From Ashinkailepas kermadecensis (lineage: Eukaryota > Arthropoda > Thecostraca > Neolepadidae), in contig JAOTOM010002928.1 of assembly GCA_034440615.1 (NCBI GenBank), positions 60,486 through 124,485 on the forward strand: DNA of 64,000 nucleotides, read 5' to 3'. Below are positions 1-11,180 of the stretch, in pieces. The first letter of the stretch is position 1, and each line of letters starts with the position of its first letter. The notes under the pieces were generated by a model. That model was not told the DNA's origin. It did no database searches and saw nothing but the letters and a program-made list of their open reading frames with translations. Position numbers and translations under genes: made by a program.

Positions 1-577
1 AATTATAAGCACCTTAAAGCACAAATTTGCCTTCTTAAAACTCATGCTAGCCTAACATTTGGGATACAAATTGTAATGATTGATTTTCAAACAATTCACA
101 AACATTTTTAAAAATTTGAATATTAAAATAGAAGTAACCAAACCTAGTAACCTATAAGGAACCAAATCTCCTTTTCTTTATGGTGGAAAGCATTGGATGG
201 ATTTATCTTGTATCCAAAGTCAACTTCATTAACAACATATGTATTTCAGAGAACATCTATAATGTTTCATTAAATTGGTTTATATGAATTGACAGGCTCC
301 TGTATATTTGGTGCCATCAATTTAACACCAATAATTGAGTGACGCATCATTAGGAGTAAATAGATCCATGAAAGTAATGTGGTTGAATCAGATATTCGCA
401 GCATCAATAATTCCGCAAGGCTTCCACATTTGCATGATGTCAGGCATAGATGGAAATTCTGATGTCATCAGGGATCAGAACCTCCCGGTTTATTCCCTGC
501 TTATGCTAATTTGTCATTTCCATATTAGATCCACACAGTTCTGCCAATCATAACAGTCACTCAACCCTTCACTTTCC
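1..577. other. AT-rich DNA, nothing recognised
   Basis: AT-rich sequence with only short chance reading frames. It lies downstream of the SWIM exon on the minus strand, so it would be intron of that gene if the exon is real. Confidence 0.5.
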
Positions 578-581
578 TCAC

Positions 582-883
582 CTGTTTAGGTATAGTAGCA
601 GATCAATGCAATGCTTGCAGCTTTCTGAGAGGCCAGCCTTGCATGAGCACTGAACCCAGAAGCTCCCACACTCCACCACAGCATGCAGCTCATGGGGCTT
701 CTCGCGTAAGTGGCTGGATGTTATGCAGTGCCTCCACCATAACCTTGCTTCTTTCCCAATCGTACCACAGTAAATAATGTGTCCTGCATCTAGTACAGCT
801 TCGCCCTCGATGGCACAACGCTTTTTATCGCCGATATACTCTGACATTTGCACAATTGATACTTTCGGTATGGTAGAATCCAT
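582..883 (-). CDS. Putative exon of a SWIM zinc-finger protein
   Basis: About 100 residues on the minus strand. The C-terminal part holds a SWIM zinc-finger signature, CSCKAGLSESCKH (C-x-C-x7-C-x-H), followed by a hydrophobic helix (CIDLLLYLN). SWIM fingers bind nucleic acid or protein. In arthropods they are common in repeat-borne proteins, often next to YqaJ-type nuclease domains; that domain is not seen here. The open stretch is bounded by good splice signals read on the minus strand: an acceptor-like CACAG just before the ATG at 883, and a donor CAG/GTGAGG at 582/581 that overlaps the apparent stop TGA. This suggests one internal exon rather than a complete 101-residue protein. No partner exon was found nearby. 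It could be part of a host gene or of a transposon-derived gene. Confidence 0.55.
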
Positions 884-1259
884 CTGTGTTACTCTGAAGC
901 AAGCTCAGACAGTATCACGCAATACGGTACGAGTATTGTTTATCCTTCACGGAGCCGCCATCTTTACATTTTTGTACTGCCATCTAGCGGCAGGTTGAAC
1001 GGCGAATAGTCTGAATACAACGGCATCCCTGCGGGTGTAACGTGTCGGTCCCGCAGACAGGCCATGGGAATACTTTCGAGTTGAACTAACCACCCTCTCG
1101 TGCGTACCGCAAGCCGTTAATTGATGTCAGGCAGGAATTAGTTCGTCAGGCCCACGGCTCATGACAGACATGACAGTCCTGCAGTTTTCAAATGCATGGC
1201 CACACAGGGAACCCTTCACGTTTTTGATTGGCGATCGGGTGGGTGAGATGTGTATCGGT
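884..1259. other. Unassigned spacer
   Basis: No convincing coding signal. It would be intron upstream of the SWIM exon if that gene continues on the minus strand. Confidence 0.4.
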
Positions 1260-1329
1260 GCGTGTATGTGTGTGTGTGTGTATGTATGAATGTGTGAATG
1301 TGTGAATGGTGTGCGTGTGCGTGTGCGTG

Positions 1330-1390
<61 letters not shown>
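1260..1390. repeat. (TG)n microsatellite
   Basis: An imperfect TG tract with TATG and GAATG interruptions on the left leads into an uninterrupted GT run of about 58 bp at roughly 1330-1388. Apparent His-Thr or Cys-Val proteins here are translations of the dinucleotide. Confidence 0.95.
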
Positions 1391-1392
<2 letters not shown>

Positions 1393-1424
1393 CTTTGGTT
1401 GAGGAACGTCAGAGTTAAAATCGG

Positions 1425-1690
1425 CGCATGTTGGAGCCACCAAATTTGGTGGATGCATAGCAAGTTATTAGAGCAATCAACGCTAGATCAACCGCATTTG
1501 GTGGGTGGGGGCACGTCACTAGAGTCATCCACACTAGAGCTACCACATTTGGTAGGTGGATAACACGTAACTAGAGTTATTAAAGCTAGAGTCACCACAT
1601 TTGGTGGGTGGTTAACACGTCACTGGAGCCATCCACGTTAGAGCAATTACATTTGGCGGGTGCATACAAATCGCTAAAGTTATCCAAGCA
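1425..1690. repeat. 52-bp minisatellite, about 5 copies
   Basis: The core CCACATTTGGTGGGTGG recurs with its TTT at 1445, 1497, 1548, 1600 and 1652, a spacing of 51-52 bp. Units have diverged by substitutions. The core has a small dyad, CCAC-ATTTG-GTGG. Confidence 0.85.
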
Positions 1691-2550
1691 TTACAAATTT
1701 CAGTTTGCTTGCTCATTGTTAGCATGACACCCACAGGCGTGTTCCCAATCACTAATGCAGTCACATAGCATAGCATAACACACTACAGAAATCAAGGGCG
1801 CAGTGAATGAATCTGTGGTGGTGGGTTTTGTGTATCTCGCATGTCCATGCTTGAACTCGGCCGTTAACTATATACAAATCGTAGGCCTCATATGATAGCA
1901 ATTGAGGCCAGATCAAGGAGTGGGCAGACTTTTCCAACACTATTTACGGGACACATTTGTTGAACGGGTAGCGTGGGAGGGGTTGGGTGGAGATCTCTGT
2001 ATTTCCCACCTGAACTTGGGGAGGGGCACAATTTATCACGAGAGGGGCTCAATTCATCATTGGATGGGCATAGTTCAACTTTGTGGGCGGGGGGGGGACA
2101 TACCACCACTCATCACCCTCTCCCCACAAAAATGTGCAAAGCCGTCACCCGCGACTAGACGACCAATTATACGTGCATGAGTTGACGCCTCCACCCCTGC
2201 CATCCCCTCAAAAGCATACATCCAAAGACAACAACTACGTCATAGCAGGACAAGTTCTTGTTAAACAACACCACTAGTATGAGAAGGAATGAAGACAGTA
2301 AAACAGCATCTCATCGAAGCCCTTCTCATAAAGAGCGAAACACTGAACAATAAATGGGCAAGTGAACTCTATTGCATCCTCAAGTTATTCGGGAATGGGA
2401 ATCCACGCAGCTACGAAGTCTGCTATCAATAAAACAAGAGAAGTGACTCTATGCATGATATGCCAGTAGTATTGTGATCATTGTCCTGGTTAGGCGTGCC
2501 ATATTGAACAGAACGGATCAGGTGTGCCAGGTGAAACACAACGGTCCGAC
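1691..2550. other. Unassigned spacer with G-rich segment
   Basis: No gene recognised. A G-rich stretch lies at about 1970-2100, including a run of nine or more G. Short overlapping reading frames show no domain. Confidence 0.4.
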
Positions 2551-2717
2551 TGTTGTGTGTCTGTGTGGAGACGTGTGCGATGGCCCGACATATGGGGAAC
2601 ATCTGCTGGGGGACCTGTGTCGGCCGGTTGCCGCGCCGGCCGCCTCGGTAGTCTTCACACGCCCGCCAGTGAATATAGACCCGAAACGAAGCGTCCTGTG
2701 TCAGTGACGATATAACA
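2551..2717 (+). repeat. 5' LTR
   Basis: Starts TGTTGTGTGT and ends TATAACA (TG...CA ends). It matches the 3' LTR at 6681-6847 over its full length with about 91% identity by hand alignment. The LTR would carry the element's promoter. Confidence 0.9.
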
Positions 2718-2734
2718 TGGCGCGATCAGTAGGA
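2718..2734 (+). promoter_or_regulatory. Primer-binding site (tRNA-Ser-like)
   Basis: TGGCGCGATCAGTAGGA follows the LTR with no spacer. Its complement resembles the 3' end of arthropod tRNA-Ser, with about 14 of 17 positions matching a tRNA-Ser 3' end as I recall it. It would prime minus-strand DNA synthesis. Confidence 0.7.
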
Positions 2735-2773
2735 CACGTGAACCACTGAATAGCTGAGAAGTGCAGTGCAGGA

Positions 2774-3560
2774 ATGGCGGACAGTAAAAGTGATACGTTG
2801 GACCTCGGCCCTCCCGCGGCAAGTGACCCCGCGACCGCCGCAGTGGTCGCGTTGACGGCACTTATGCAACGCCACTTTGAAATGACGGCGGACCAACACC
2901 AACAGTTGGTCACGATGATGTCGCCCACCCAGACGACACTCCCTGACCGGAGCCCGGTCGAGCCACGGCCTGCAGACGCTCCAGCGGCCCACGCTGGCCA
3001 ACACGCCCACAGACCGCACATGGCTGCCGCCGCCACGGCTGGTGTCAACGGCCAGCCTCCGGGAGTTCGCTGCACGGCGGCTGAAGTTTGATGGGTATGC
3101 AATGCTGGCTGGCATGGACGCCATGTCGAGGCCGGAGCAGCGGGCTGTGCTCTTTGCTCTTTTGGACGAGGAGTGGACACGCATTGCCACGCATATCCTC
3201 GATGTGGGCAGCGACAGCGATATCGCAACGATCATCGCAGCTATGGAGCGGCATTTGCGTCGCCAGCGGTCAGTGATTCTGAACCGCCGGGACTTCTACC
3301 TGCGCCAACAAGCGGACGGCGAGCGCTTTGACGATTACCTCATTGCGCTGAAGGAAGCCGCTCAATTTTGCGATTTCTTCCCCCCACCGCACCGAGGAAC
3401 AATTCCGTGACACAATTGTTATGGGGATCAGAGACCAGGACACTCCTGCTCAGCGACCCAGACCTGTCGCTACAAAAATGCATTGATATCTGTCGTGCCA
3501 GAGAAAATTCGCACCCGACTCGACAACTTTGCAAGCCAGCCGGCTCCAGCCCGTAGCGGC
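2774..3560 (+). pseudogene. gag: gag (capsid region), frameshifted
   Basis: The start ATG at 2774 opens a frame of 105 codons rich in Ala, Pro and Thr. The capsid-like part continues in another frame from about 3042, with segments such as RRDFYLRQQADGERFDDYL that are typical of Mag-clade Gag. A second shift near 3385 moves the end (DTIVMGIRDQ, KCIDICRARE) to a third frame. Gag would form the virus-like particle that carries the RNA. At least two frameshifts make this copy non-functional. Confidence 0.8.
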
Positions 3561-4290
3561 GTACCGCGAAGATCGCATCGCAACGCACGAGGACCGCAGC
3601 GACCGACAATGCAGCAGGTGCCATGGATCCTGGCACCCCAGGGAGCAGCTGCACCAGTACCCCGCACACACACACACCGCTGCCGGGTCTGCAACAGGCG
3701 AGACCACTACGAATCCGCCAGCTACCGCCGGAGCCTGTCTCCCAGCCCTCGGCGCACAGCCCATCCTAGCCCCCACCGCGCCCGCGCTGACAGCCGTGGC
3801 CCAACCGGCCCTCTGCCATCCAGCTGGCGGCACGGCAGTCCACCACGTGGGAGGAGATTTCCGGACAGGTCTCAGGATGAGCCGGTCGGTCACGTCGGGC
3901 TGGTGATGCGCAGTGTCCGCGGCGACGGGGTGCCGGTCCAAACACGACGTGTGAGGGTGCTTGTCAGGCATCGTGATGGACAGGGCTCCCTTGTGTGGAT
4001 CCCCGGCCCTGGGACGGAGAGCACAGCCATAAACGTTGATGAGGCTAGACAGCTGGGCATCGTCAACCTGCAGCCCACGTGTGCCTGCTTAAATGCAGCA
4101 GGCGGTCACAAGCTTGAATGTATGGGATCGTTCAAATTCGAACTTGTTCTTGTAGACAGAGCGACATCGTCACACGTGACTGTCGTCGGGGCTAGACAAT
4201 GCCTTGCTTTCCTGGGTAGACTGTATACGTCTCGCGATCCTACCACAGCGATTTCCGGAGCAGCTGACCCTCGCCGCGATCCTTCGTGAC
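3561..4290 (+). pseudogene. Nucleocapsid zinc knuckle and aspartic protease relic
   Basis: A zinc-knuckle remnant CRVCNRRDHYES (about 3678-3715) keeps C-x2-C-x4-H but lacks the last Cys. The protease-like stretch at about 3950-4230 has WIPGPGTEST where an active retropepsin has a D-T/S-G triad, so the catalytic Asp is lost. It is followed by INVDEARQLGI and a normal hydrophobic tail. In the family this protease cleaves the Gag-Pol polyprotein. Confidence 0.7.
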
Positions 4291-4409
4291 CCATCGCCGC
4301 CCCTGCCACCGCCCACCGCCACCAGAGGACCGGACCCCCAGCCGCTGCTCAGCGCTGTACCCGCGCTGCGCGGACGCCGCCTGGTCTGGCAAGGCCACCA
4401 CTGGCAGAT

Positions 4410-5341
4410 GTGTCAGCACCACGGGATCCAGGCTCGTCGATAGCTGCGACACCGCCAGATGCGGCCGCCTCTCACGGGTCGGCCGAGACGACGGCCGTAA
4501 AACTGGCACCGAGCCGGGGCCACCCAGTCTGGCCGCAGGAGCAAGGCGACCCAACGCCAGCACAGCGAGCTGCACATCTGGAACAACTTAAGGCGGCGTT
4601 TTCCCGGGTAGTCGCCACGGACGGCCAGCTTCGTGAGATGAGTGGTGGGCCCACGCGCATAGAGCTAACAGACGACGCAAAACCGCGAGCTCTCACGGCG
4701 GCCAGGGTGATTCCTACGCCTACTGAGAATCCGTAAAAGAGCAGCTCGACACGCTAGTTCAGCAAGGGGTTGAAGAACCCGTTACTCATCCGACCGAATG
4801 GGTGCACCCAATAGTACTCGTGCCAAAGGCACCCGCGGGTGAGAATAGTAAACCCGTGATATGGCTCACAGTGGACCTGACGGCGTTGAATAAGTATGTT
4901 CGACGCGCCGCCCACCCTGCCCCCACAGCACACGATCTGGTGTCTGGCATCACGGCGGGCGATCGCTACTTCACCAAGCTCGACGCCAAGTCAGGGTACT
5001 TCCAGATACACTTGACTGAGGACGACATGGACCTGACATGCTTTAGGATCCAATGGGGACGATACCGCTTCCGTCGAGGGGTGATGGGCCTGTGCATCAG
5101 CGGAGACGAGGATAACCCAGACGGTGACCTTGCCCTCGTCGGAATTGCCAACACGTGTAAGTTGTGTGATGACATACTGGCCCACGACGCAACATATTCC
5201 TCGCAACTGCGTCACGTCATCCAAATACTGGAGCGTTACGACGAGCACGGGATTACCCTGAACCCGGACAAACTGGTGTTCGCCGAGCCCAGCCTCACCT
5301 ACTGCAAGGTACACGGTCAGCGCGTACGGCTTCACCTCTAA
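4410..5341 (+). pseudogene. pol: Reverse transcriptase domain, degenerate
   Basis: A linker with HLEQLKAAFSRV (about 4575) leads, after a 1-nt frame change near 4734, into the RT fingers and palm: PIVLVPKA, VDLTALNKYVRR, FTKLDAKSGYFQIHL (catalytic motif A Asp present) and FRFRRGVMGL-like motif B. Motif C reads LCDDIL in place of the usual (F/Y)VDD, so the two Asp remain but the preceding residue is changed. The segment between motifs B and C is altered. RT would copy the element RNA. The flanking frameshifts and lesions argue against activity. Confidence 0.85.
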
Positions 5342-5770
5342 CCACCGCACATGCGAAGCCATATTCCAGTTTCTTCGTCCGGCCAGCATCACTGATCTCC
5401 GAAGCTTTCTAGGCCTCGATAATCAGCTAGGGGCGTTCTCAGCGGAGACAGCTGACGCGGCAGAGCCGCTGAGGGACCTGCTACGACCCTCTCGCGTATG
5501 GGCCTGGTCAGCAGTGCACGTAGACGCCTTTGGGGAAGTTAAGAAAACATTATTGCAGCCACCCGTTCTGGCATACTTCGACCCCACTGTGCCAACGGCG
5601 CTCCAAACCGACGTTGCTCGCCGGAAAGGGCTAGGATACGCCCTCATGCAGCGTCATGCAAACGTGTGGAAACTCGTTCAGTGCGGGTCTTGATTCCTCA
5701 CAGACTCGGAGTCACGGTATGCAGCAGTGGAGTTGGAACTGTTGGCGATCACCTGGAGTATGCAAAAGTG
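5342..5770 (+). pseudogene. pol: RT connection and RNase H, truncated
   Basis: After a frame change at 5341 the connection region reads ITDLRSFLGLDNQ and VLAYFDP, then an RNase H start (ALQTDVARRKGLGYAL). The first RNase H Asp is present. After LELLAITWSMQKC (about 5768) the domain stops abruptly and integrase sequence follows, so the end of RNase H is deleted. RNase H normally removes RNA from the RNA-DNA hybrid. Confidence 0.8.
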
Positions 5771-6590
5771 TCGATCTTCTCCGCCACCGGCGTGCCCGTT
5801 ACCCTGCGAAGTGACGGTGGTCCACAGTTCGCCTCCCGGCTCACGCACGAGTTCCTGCAACGGTGGGGGGGGGGGGTGCAGCACGAAATATCCACCCCTC
5901 ACTATCCACAGAGTAATGGACACGCTGAGGCCGCTGTGAAGGCCGCAAAACGGCTCATCCAAAAAAAAAACACTACAGGCGGCGACATGGACACCGACGA
6001 GTTCACCAGGGGCTTGCTGGAGCTGCGCAACGCCCCTCGTGCCGACGGCCGCTCGCCAGCTCAAGTGCTGTTTGGACACCCGGTCCAGACAGTTGTCCCG
6101 GCCCACCACCGTGCATATGCCCCTGAGTGGCAAACAGCAGCCGACAACGCCGACGCTGAGGCCGCATCCACGCAGCAAAACGTGCAAGAACGGTACGACC
6201 GAGCCACCAGGCCCCTGCCGACTGTCGGTATCGGGGTGCACGTATGCATTCAGGACCGAACCACCGGTCTGTGGGACCGAACAGGCGTGGATGTTGGTGT
6301 CGGCGCGCCGTGACTATTTGGTTAAGCTTCCGAGTCGCCGCGTGCTGTGGCGAAATTGACGGTTCATCCGGCCTGTGAGCCCCATGACGCCGATCACGGG
6401 TATAGGAGCGAACAGCTCATCAGTTAGACAGGAAGCCAGTAGAGACGAGGGTAGTTCGGCCCGACCACTACCTGTCGTAAAACTGTTAGATTTACTGAGC
6501 CCGTGGCCATCCCCGACGTTCCCCGTCGCAGCCAGCGACGACGACGACCGCCTGACCGTTATCCCACGATCGGTCCGGTATTGAAGGGCA
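5771..6590 (+). pseudogene. pol: Integrase C-terminal half, truncated
   Basis: Starts inside the catalytic core. The part seen is the second half: TLRSDGGPQFAS, YPQSNGHAEAAVK (the conserved Glu of D,D35E lies in GHAEAAV), then ELRNAPR and SPAQVLFGHP. The HHCC zinc-binding domain and the first part of the core are absent. A basic tail RRSQRRRRPPDRY, typical of the end of Mag-clade Pol, follows in another frame near 6520-6560. Integrase normally inserts the cDNA. This copy cannot work without its N-terminal half. Confidence 0.85.
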
Positions 6591-6652
6591 ATGTCAACCC
6601 CGCCCCCACAGTATCGGTATCGCACGATACCGACACTGCTGAGTCGAGAAAC

Positions 6653-6680
6653 CAAGGGGGAAGGGGAGGAGGGAGGGAGA
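6653..6680 (+). promoter_or_regulatory. Polypurine tract
   Basis: An all-purine run of A and G immediately upstream of the 3' LTR, the expected primer for plus-strand synthesis. Confidence 0.85.
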
Positions 6681-6847
6681 TGTTGTGTATCTTCGTGCAG
6701 ACGTGTGCGATGGCCCGACAGATGGGGAACATCCGTTGGGGGACCTGTGTCGGCCGGCTGCCGCGCCGACCGCCTCGACAGTCTTTACATGCCCGCCAGT
6801 GAATATAGACCCGAGACGGAGCGTCCTGTGTCAGTGACGATATAACA
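6681..6847 (+). repeat. 3' LTR
   Basis: Starts TGTTGTGTAT and ends TATAACA. It pairs with the 5' LTR at 2551-2717. Differences are spread along its length with no indel, as expected for divergence after insertion. Confidence 0.9.
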
Positions 6848-6885
6848 TCGACCAGCTGCTTAACAAAATTACACGCGCGCACTCA

Positions 6886-6967
6886 ATTGTGAGATGTCCT
6901 CAGCTGCGAGATGTCCTCACATGTGAGATGTCCTCAGCTGTGAGATGTTCTCAGCTGTGAGATGTCT
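6886..6967. repeat. 19-bp tandem repeat (GTGAGATGTCCTCAGCT)
   Basis: Four to five copies of a TGAGATGTCCTCAGCTG-like unit directly downstream of the gypsy element. Confidence 0.8.
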
Positions 6968-7873
6968 TTCATGATGGCATCGTGTGCTGCATTGCGGTTG
7001 AATCAATGTATCGTAAATATTAATAGCGCGGTGCATATTGCTTCATGCATAAATATTCAGTAGGAACGCATGCGAAGTGTATGACACCAACGACGAAGTT
7101 GATGGTAGTGGTGCCTGATGGTTCGGAAAGAAATTATCTGATACAGCCGAACATTATGTATTCTCTTGAGTGTGCAGTTGCACCTAAACCTGAGCACTCC
7201 ATTCACAGCATAGCTTTGGAACTGGATCAGTGCCGTGTGCAAAATAATTACCTCGGCAAAGATGGTATATTTAGACTTCGTGGACGTAGTCCTATTTCGA
7301 AAGACACGGAACATTATGTTATCTTTTAAACACCCGATTCCTGAATGCGATTATTATATGGTTATTCTTGTGCTGGAGTAGATGGATTTTTTTTTTGTAG
7401 GGAGCGATTAACCGTAAGTATTTGTGATTTTCCGAATAATTGCATTGCATTGATGCATTATTGCAAACTTTATTTTCAAGCACAAACCATATGCACATTA
7501 AATACAAACAACCACGTGAATGACTGTTCTAGGAAACGTTCAGCGTATTTTTTCCCACGAGTTGTTCTGGGGAAGTCATGCAACAGTCTGCCACGATCGT
7601 ACACACACATAGTAGTAGATATGTGGAGGTTTCTCAGAAATTGTGAGATTATCAGAAGCACCGTAGGTAATGCAACCTACACGCAATAGTCTTCAGCCGC
7701 CATTCTAAGGCAGATGTGCCGCTCAAGGTCTTCTGTCAAACACGTCCCAAATCCAATCTGCATTCACGGTCTCTTTTCTGCATATTTTTTTGTCGCGAGT
7801 CAATATTAGATATTTCCTGCAAGTAAATATTACATTTTTATCACATTCTGGAATGTTACAGATTTCAACCGGA
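6968..7873. other. Unassigned spacer with one unrecognised 94-codon ORF
   Basis: The only notable frame is 7045-7329 (+, 94 codons). It begins MHKYSVGTHAKCM and has no recognised domain, signal peptide or membrane segment. Coding status cannot be judged from one sequence. A conserved protein hit would be needed to call it a gene. Confidence 0.3.
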
Positions 7874-8195
7874 CGAATTGAGAACTGATTTCCCTGGAGT
7901 AGCGTGCATACACGCATTAGGTGGGTCATTGGACAGACCGTGGCGAATTGAGAACTGATTTCCCTGGAGTAGCGTGCATACACGCATTAGGTGGGTCATT
8001 GGACAGACCGTGGCGAATAAATCAAATACACGCATTAGGTGGGTCATTGGACAGACCGTGGCGAATTGAGAACTGATTTCCCTGGAGTAGCGTGCATACA
8101 CGCATTAGGTGGGTCATTGGACAGACCGTGGCGAATAAATCAAATACACGCATTAGGTGGGTCATTGGACAGACCGTGGCGAATAAATCAAATAT
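7874..8195. repeat. 70/48-bp two-unit minisatellite
   Basis: Two related units share the segment TACACGCATTAGGTGGGTC plus the following ATTGGACAGACCGTGG. Unit A (70 bp) starts CGAATTGAGAACTG; unit B (48 bp) starts CGAATAAATCAAA. The order is A (7874), A (7944), B (8014), A (8062), B (8132), partial B (8180). Copies are almost identical, so expansion was recent. Confidence 0.92.
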
Positions 8196-10660
8196 TGATC
8201 GGTGGGAGGCTCGGGCCCAGTCAAGCGAAGGCCAAAAGTGAAATTCCTTTCCTTTGAGGTTACTTCTGCTCTTTCTGCTGATGTCTTCGAGCAGATACTT
8301 TGCACATACTTGTCTATGCACACGCATGTTTTCCATTGATACTTGGCCCTCGGCCCTCCATCAAATGTTGCCATCTCTTCCACTCATCGTTGAATGGCTT
8401 GCCCCTCTTTGGGGTATTCTGGTTGGGCGCCTCAGGATATTTGCATCCGGACTGGGCCATATGAATGTTCCGCAGCCACTCAGAGACCGTGGCTACCAAC
8501 AGAAAACACTGAAATAGTCAGACGAAAGTTTCCTCTTCGTCCTTTTAGTCTGACACCATCCACGACCCAGTTGTAATGCTTGGTCGGCTCCTCATTCCTG
8601 CTTGGCACAAATTGTGGCATTTCGCTTGCATTAAGCCTTCTCTGGGATTTATTTTGGCAAATTTCCCATTTTCAGCTAATATTTAAAAAGCTTTCAAAAC
8701 AATATTGAAGAGAGCAGAAGTTTCTGGTTGCTCGTTCTCAAGAAGGCGTTCAGCTACTTACCTCCCAAGCAGTAACACCTTATTCGAGTTCCATCAGAAG
8801 TAAATAAATTGAGACTTTAGATGCGCCTGGATGAATGGCGAAGTGGAACAGGAAGCTGGAGAAACACATGTGGAAGGTGAGCACTTCGAATACGAAGGTC
8901 GTAGCTACAGAACTTTCATTTGGACTCCGCGCAAGGTCGGGGATGAATGGCTTTACGCATTTAACTGGAAGAGGTGGCAAGCAAAGTAAAAGTGGGCATC
9001 AAGAAAACGGGTCTCCATCACGAAGGAGGAGGAGGCACACATCACCAGGATGACGTCATTGTCATTCGACACCCCCTCCCCCCCTCCCCGAAAAGGCTCA
9101 GTAATTGCGATCATGAGCGGTGTCTTGAACCGAACAGTCCAAAACAGAAGGCATCCCTGCATCTACTTATATAATCACTGACATTCGCATAATTTTGTGC
9201 ATTGGTAGACCTAGCGTCACTGCATGATACTTCAATCTACCCAGGGCCGGCGTGCTCTGGGGAAATCAGAGGCTACAAAAGGCCAAATACCCTAGCGATA
9301 AATTATTCGTGAAATATGGTGGAATATACCACTTTCTAAACACTGAATTGATATCCCTTCCAATGAAGTATAGACATCGTGCTTCTTAATGAGTGTGATG
9401 CTTTCATATCTAATTTATAACAGTATCTCGTTGATAAGTATCATGTTTATGCCCACCATTGCGGAGCATGATACACGAACATCTCTCAGCACAATTCCAG
9501 GTAAGAGGATTGCCTATGATGTGGCATACCATACAATATCAGTTGGTAAGCATAGGTATTTTGTATCGTTATTGTTATCCCTGAATTATATATCTGACAA
9601 CAAGCGAAAAAGGTGCACGTATGAGTACGCTGTTAGATCAAATTTGTGTTGACATAACGTGTTCAGCGACATCGCTTCCATCGTAAATTTCGACATCCTA
9701 CTATACTCGTTTCGACATCTCACACCTAACGAAAAACCAATATTTTAACACTTAATTGCCTTCTCCCGCCCACAATGCGTGGGGATGGCCACACGACGGT
9801 ACGGGTGGCGGCATTCGCGCGACAGGAGCTTACAGAGCACGTGGAGCTCCAATCCGCGTACGTTACGGTCCCACATACCTTCTCGAGTTGCTGGATAAGG
9901 CTGGTCAACAGAGAGCCACAAGCCGGTGCCGTTTGGTATGAATGTGGGCAAGCTGTATTCCAGAAAGGACTTCCGACATGCAGGAAGGCCTTCAAACCAA
10001 GACAAATGGTCCAATCTCGTTCAGCTGAGGTTCGTTCTGAAGAGGACTTGCTTAGTTCCTGACAAGAGCACCATTAGCATTGGTCCTTCCGATCATTTAC
10101 ATACAAAATGAACAAGATGTTCTGTTCGTAGTTCCTCCTGTGCTGCGCTAGCACTGCACGAGCTCGATGCTATATTACATTAACTAAAATTTCCGCTCTC
10201 GCCTTCATGTACCCCACTTGGATCTTGGTGGTAAGATCCATCCAATTAACTGTGAGGGCTCTGTTTGTGGAGATCAACTCGGTACCCATTCTAGCTTTTG
10301 CATCTCATGCCCCAATGAAGCGAAGCTAGACAGACCGTCGGCAATCTTTTTTGTCGGGAACATGTCTGAGATCGGGACAGTTAGTCAGTCTTCGCAATGT
10401 AATTTTGCTTTTAGGGGCTCCCATCGCCATTTAAACAGCTTCTTCACGTCCATCTGTCAACTACTCACACTGTACACAAACTCACCTGCATTTTCCCCAA
10501 TGCATCCTTTCCTACCTCAAACTCCAATTAACACCATCAATATCTTAGCATGTCACACCGAAACACTTTTCCAGGTAATCACGCTATCCTAGCGCTGGAA
10601 GGGGAATAACTTTGCAACGCCCTCGTTCTTACTTCGAAAGATGAGCACGTGTGAGCTCGG
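8196..10660. other. 2.4 kb unassigned DNA
   Basis: No domain recognised on either strand. Short frames near 8314-8500 (-), 9389-9652 (+) and 9745-10062 (both strands) have no family I recognise. A C-rich block lies at about 9070-9090. Confidence 0.4.
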
Positions 10661-11180
10661 ACAGTCTACCTCCCGTACACTTCCAGGACTGGTCACTATG
10701 TCAGTCTACCTCCCGTATACTTCTAGGACTGGTCACTATATCAGTCTACCTCCCGCACACTTGCAGGGCTGGTCACTATGACAATTGACCTTCCGTACAC
10801 TTCCAGGACTGGTCATTATGACAGTCTACCTCCCGTACACTTCCAGGACTGGTCACTATGACAGTCTACCTGCCGTACACTTCCAGGACTGGTCACTATG
10901 TCAGTCTACCTACCTTATACTTCCAGGACTGGTCACTATATCAGTCTACCTCCCGTACACTTCCAGGACTGGTCACTATGACAGTCTACCTCCCGTACAC
11001 TTCCAGGACTGCTCGCTATGTCAGTCTACCTACCGTACACTTCCAGGACTGGTCGCTTATGTCAGTCTACCTCCCGTACATTTGTAGGGCTGGTCACTAT
11101 GTCAATTTACCTCCCGTACACTCACAGGACTGGTCACTGTGACAGTCTACCTCCTGTACATTTCCAGGACTGGTCACATG
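10661..11180. repeat. 40-bp minisatellite, 13 copies
   Basis: The unit CAGTCTACCTCCCGTACACT plus TCCAGGACTGGTCACTATGT repeats at 40-bp intervals (10661, 10701, 10741 and so on). Variants include GACAGTC and GTCAGTC starts and TATACTTC. The unit carries CAGTC and GACTG, a 5-bp inverted pair. Three-frame open translation is a by-product. Confidence 0.95.

Larger units (their letters stand above)
2551..6847 (+). mobile_element. Ty3/gypsy LTR retrotransposon (Mag-like), defective
   Basis: A 4.3-kb element with two 167-bp LTRs in direct orientation, a primer-binding site directly after the 5' LTR, gag-pol remnants in the order gag, zinc knuckle, protease, reverse transcriptase, RNase H, integrase, and a polypurine tract before the 3' LTR. 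That order and the residues of RT and integrase place it in Ty3/gypsy; the short LTRs and tRNA-Ser-like primer site fit the Mag clade. Flanks read CCGAC on the left and TCGAC on the right, a 5-bp target duplication with one mismatch. By hand count the LTRs differ at about 15 of 167 positions, so the insertion is old. Several frameshifts and one internal deletion make it non-autonomous. Confidence 0.92.

Noticed and set aside
1188..1563. His-Thr-rich and Cys-Val-rich proteins
   Set aside because: Translations of the (TG)n microsatellite.
2551..6847. An endogenous retrovirus with an envelope gene
   Set aside because: After integrase only about 90 bp remain before the polypurine tract. No envelope-like frame, signal peptide or membrane anchor is present.
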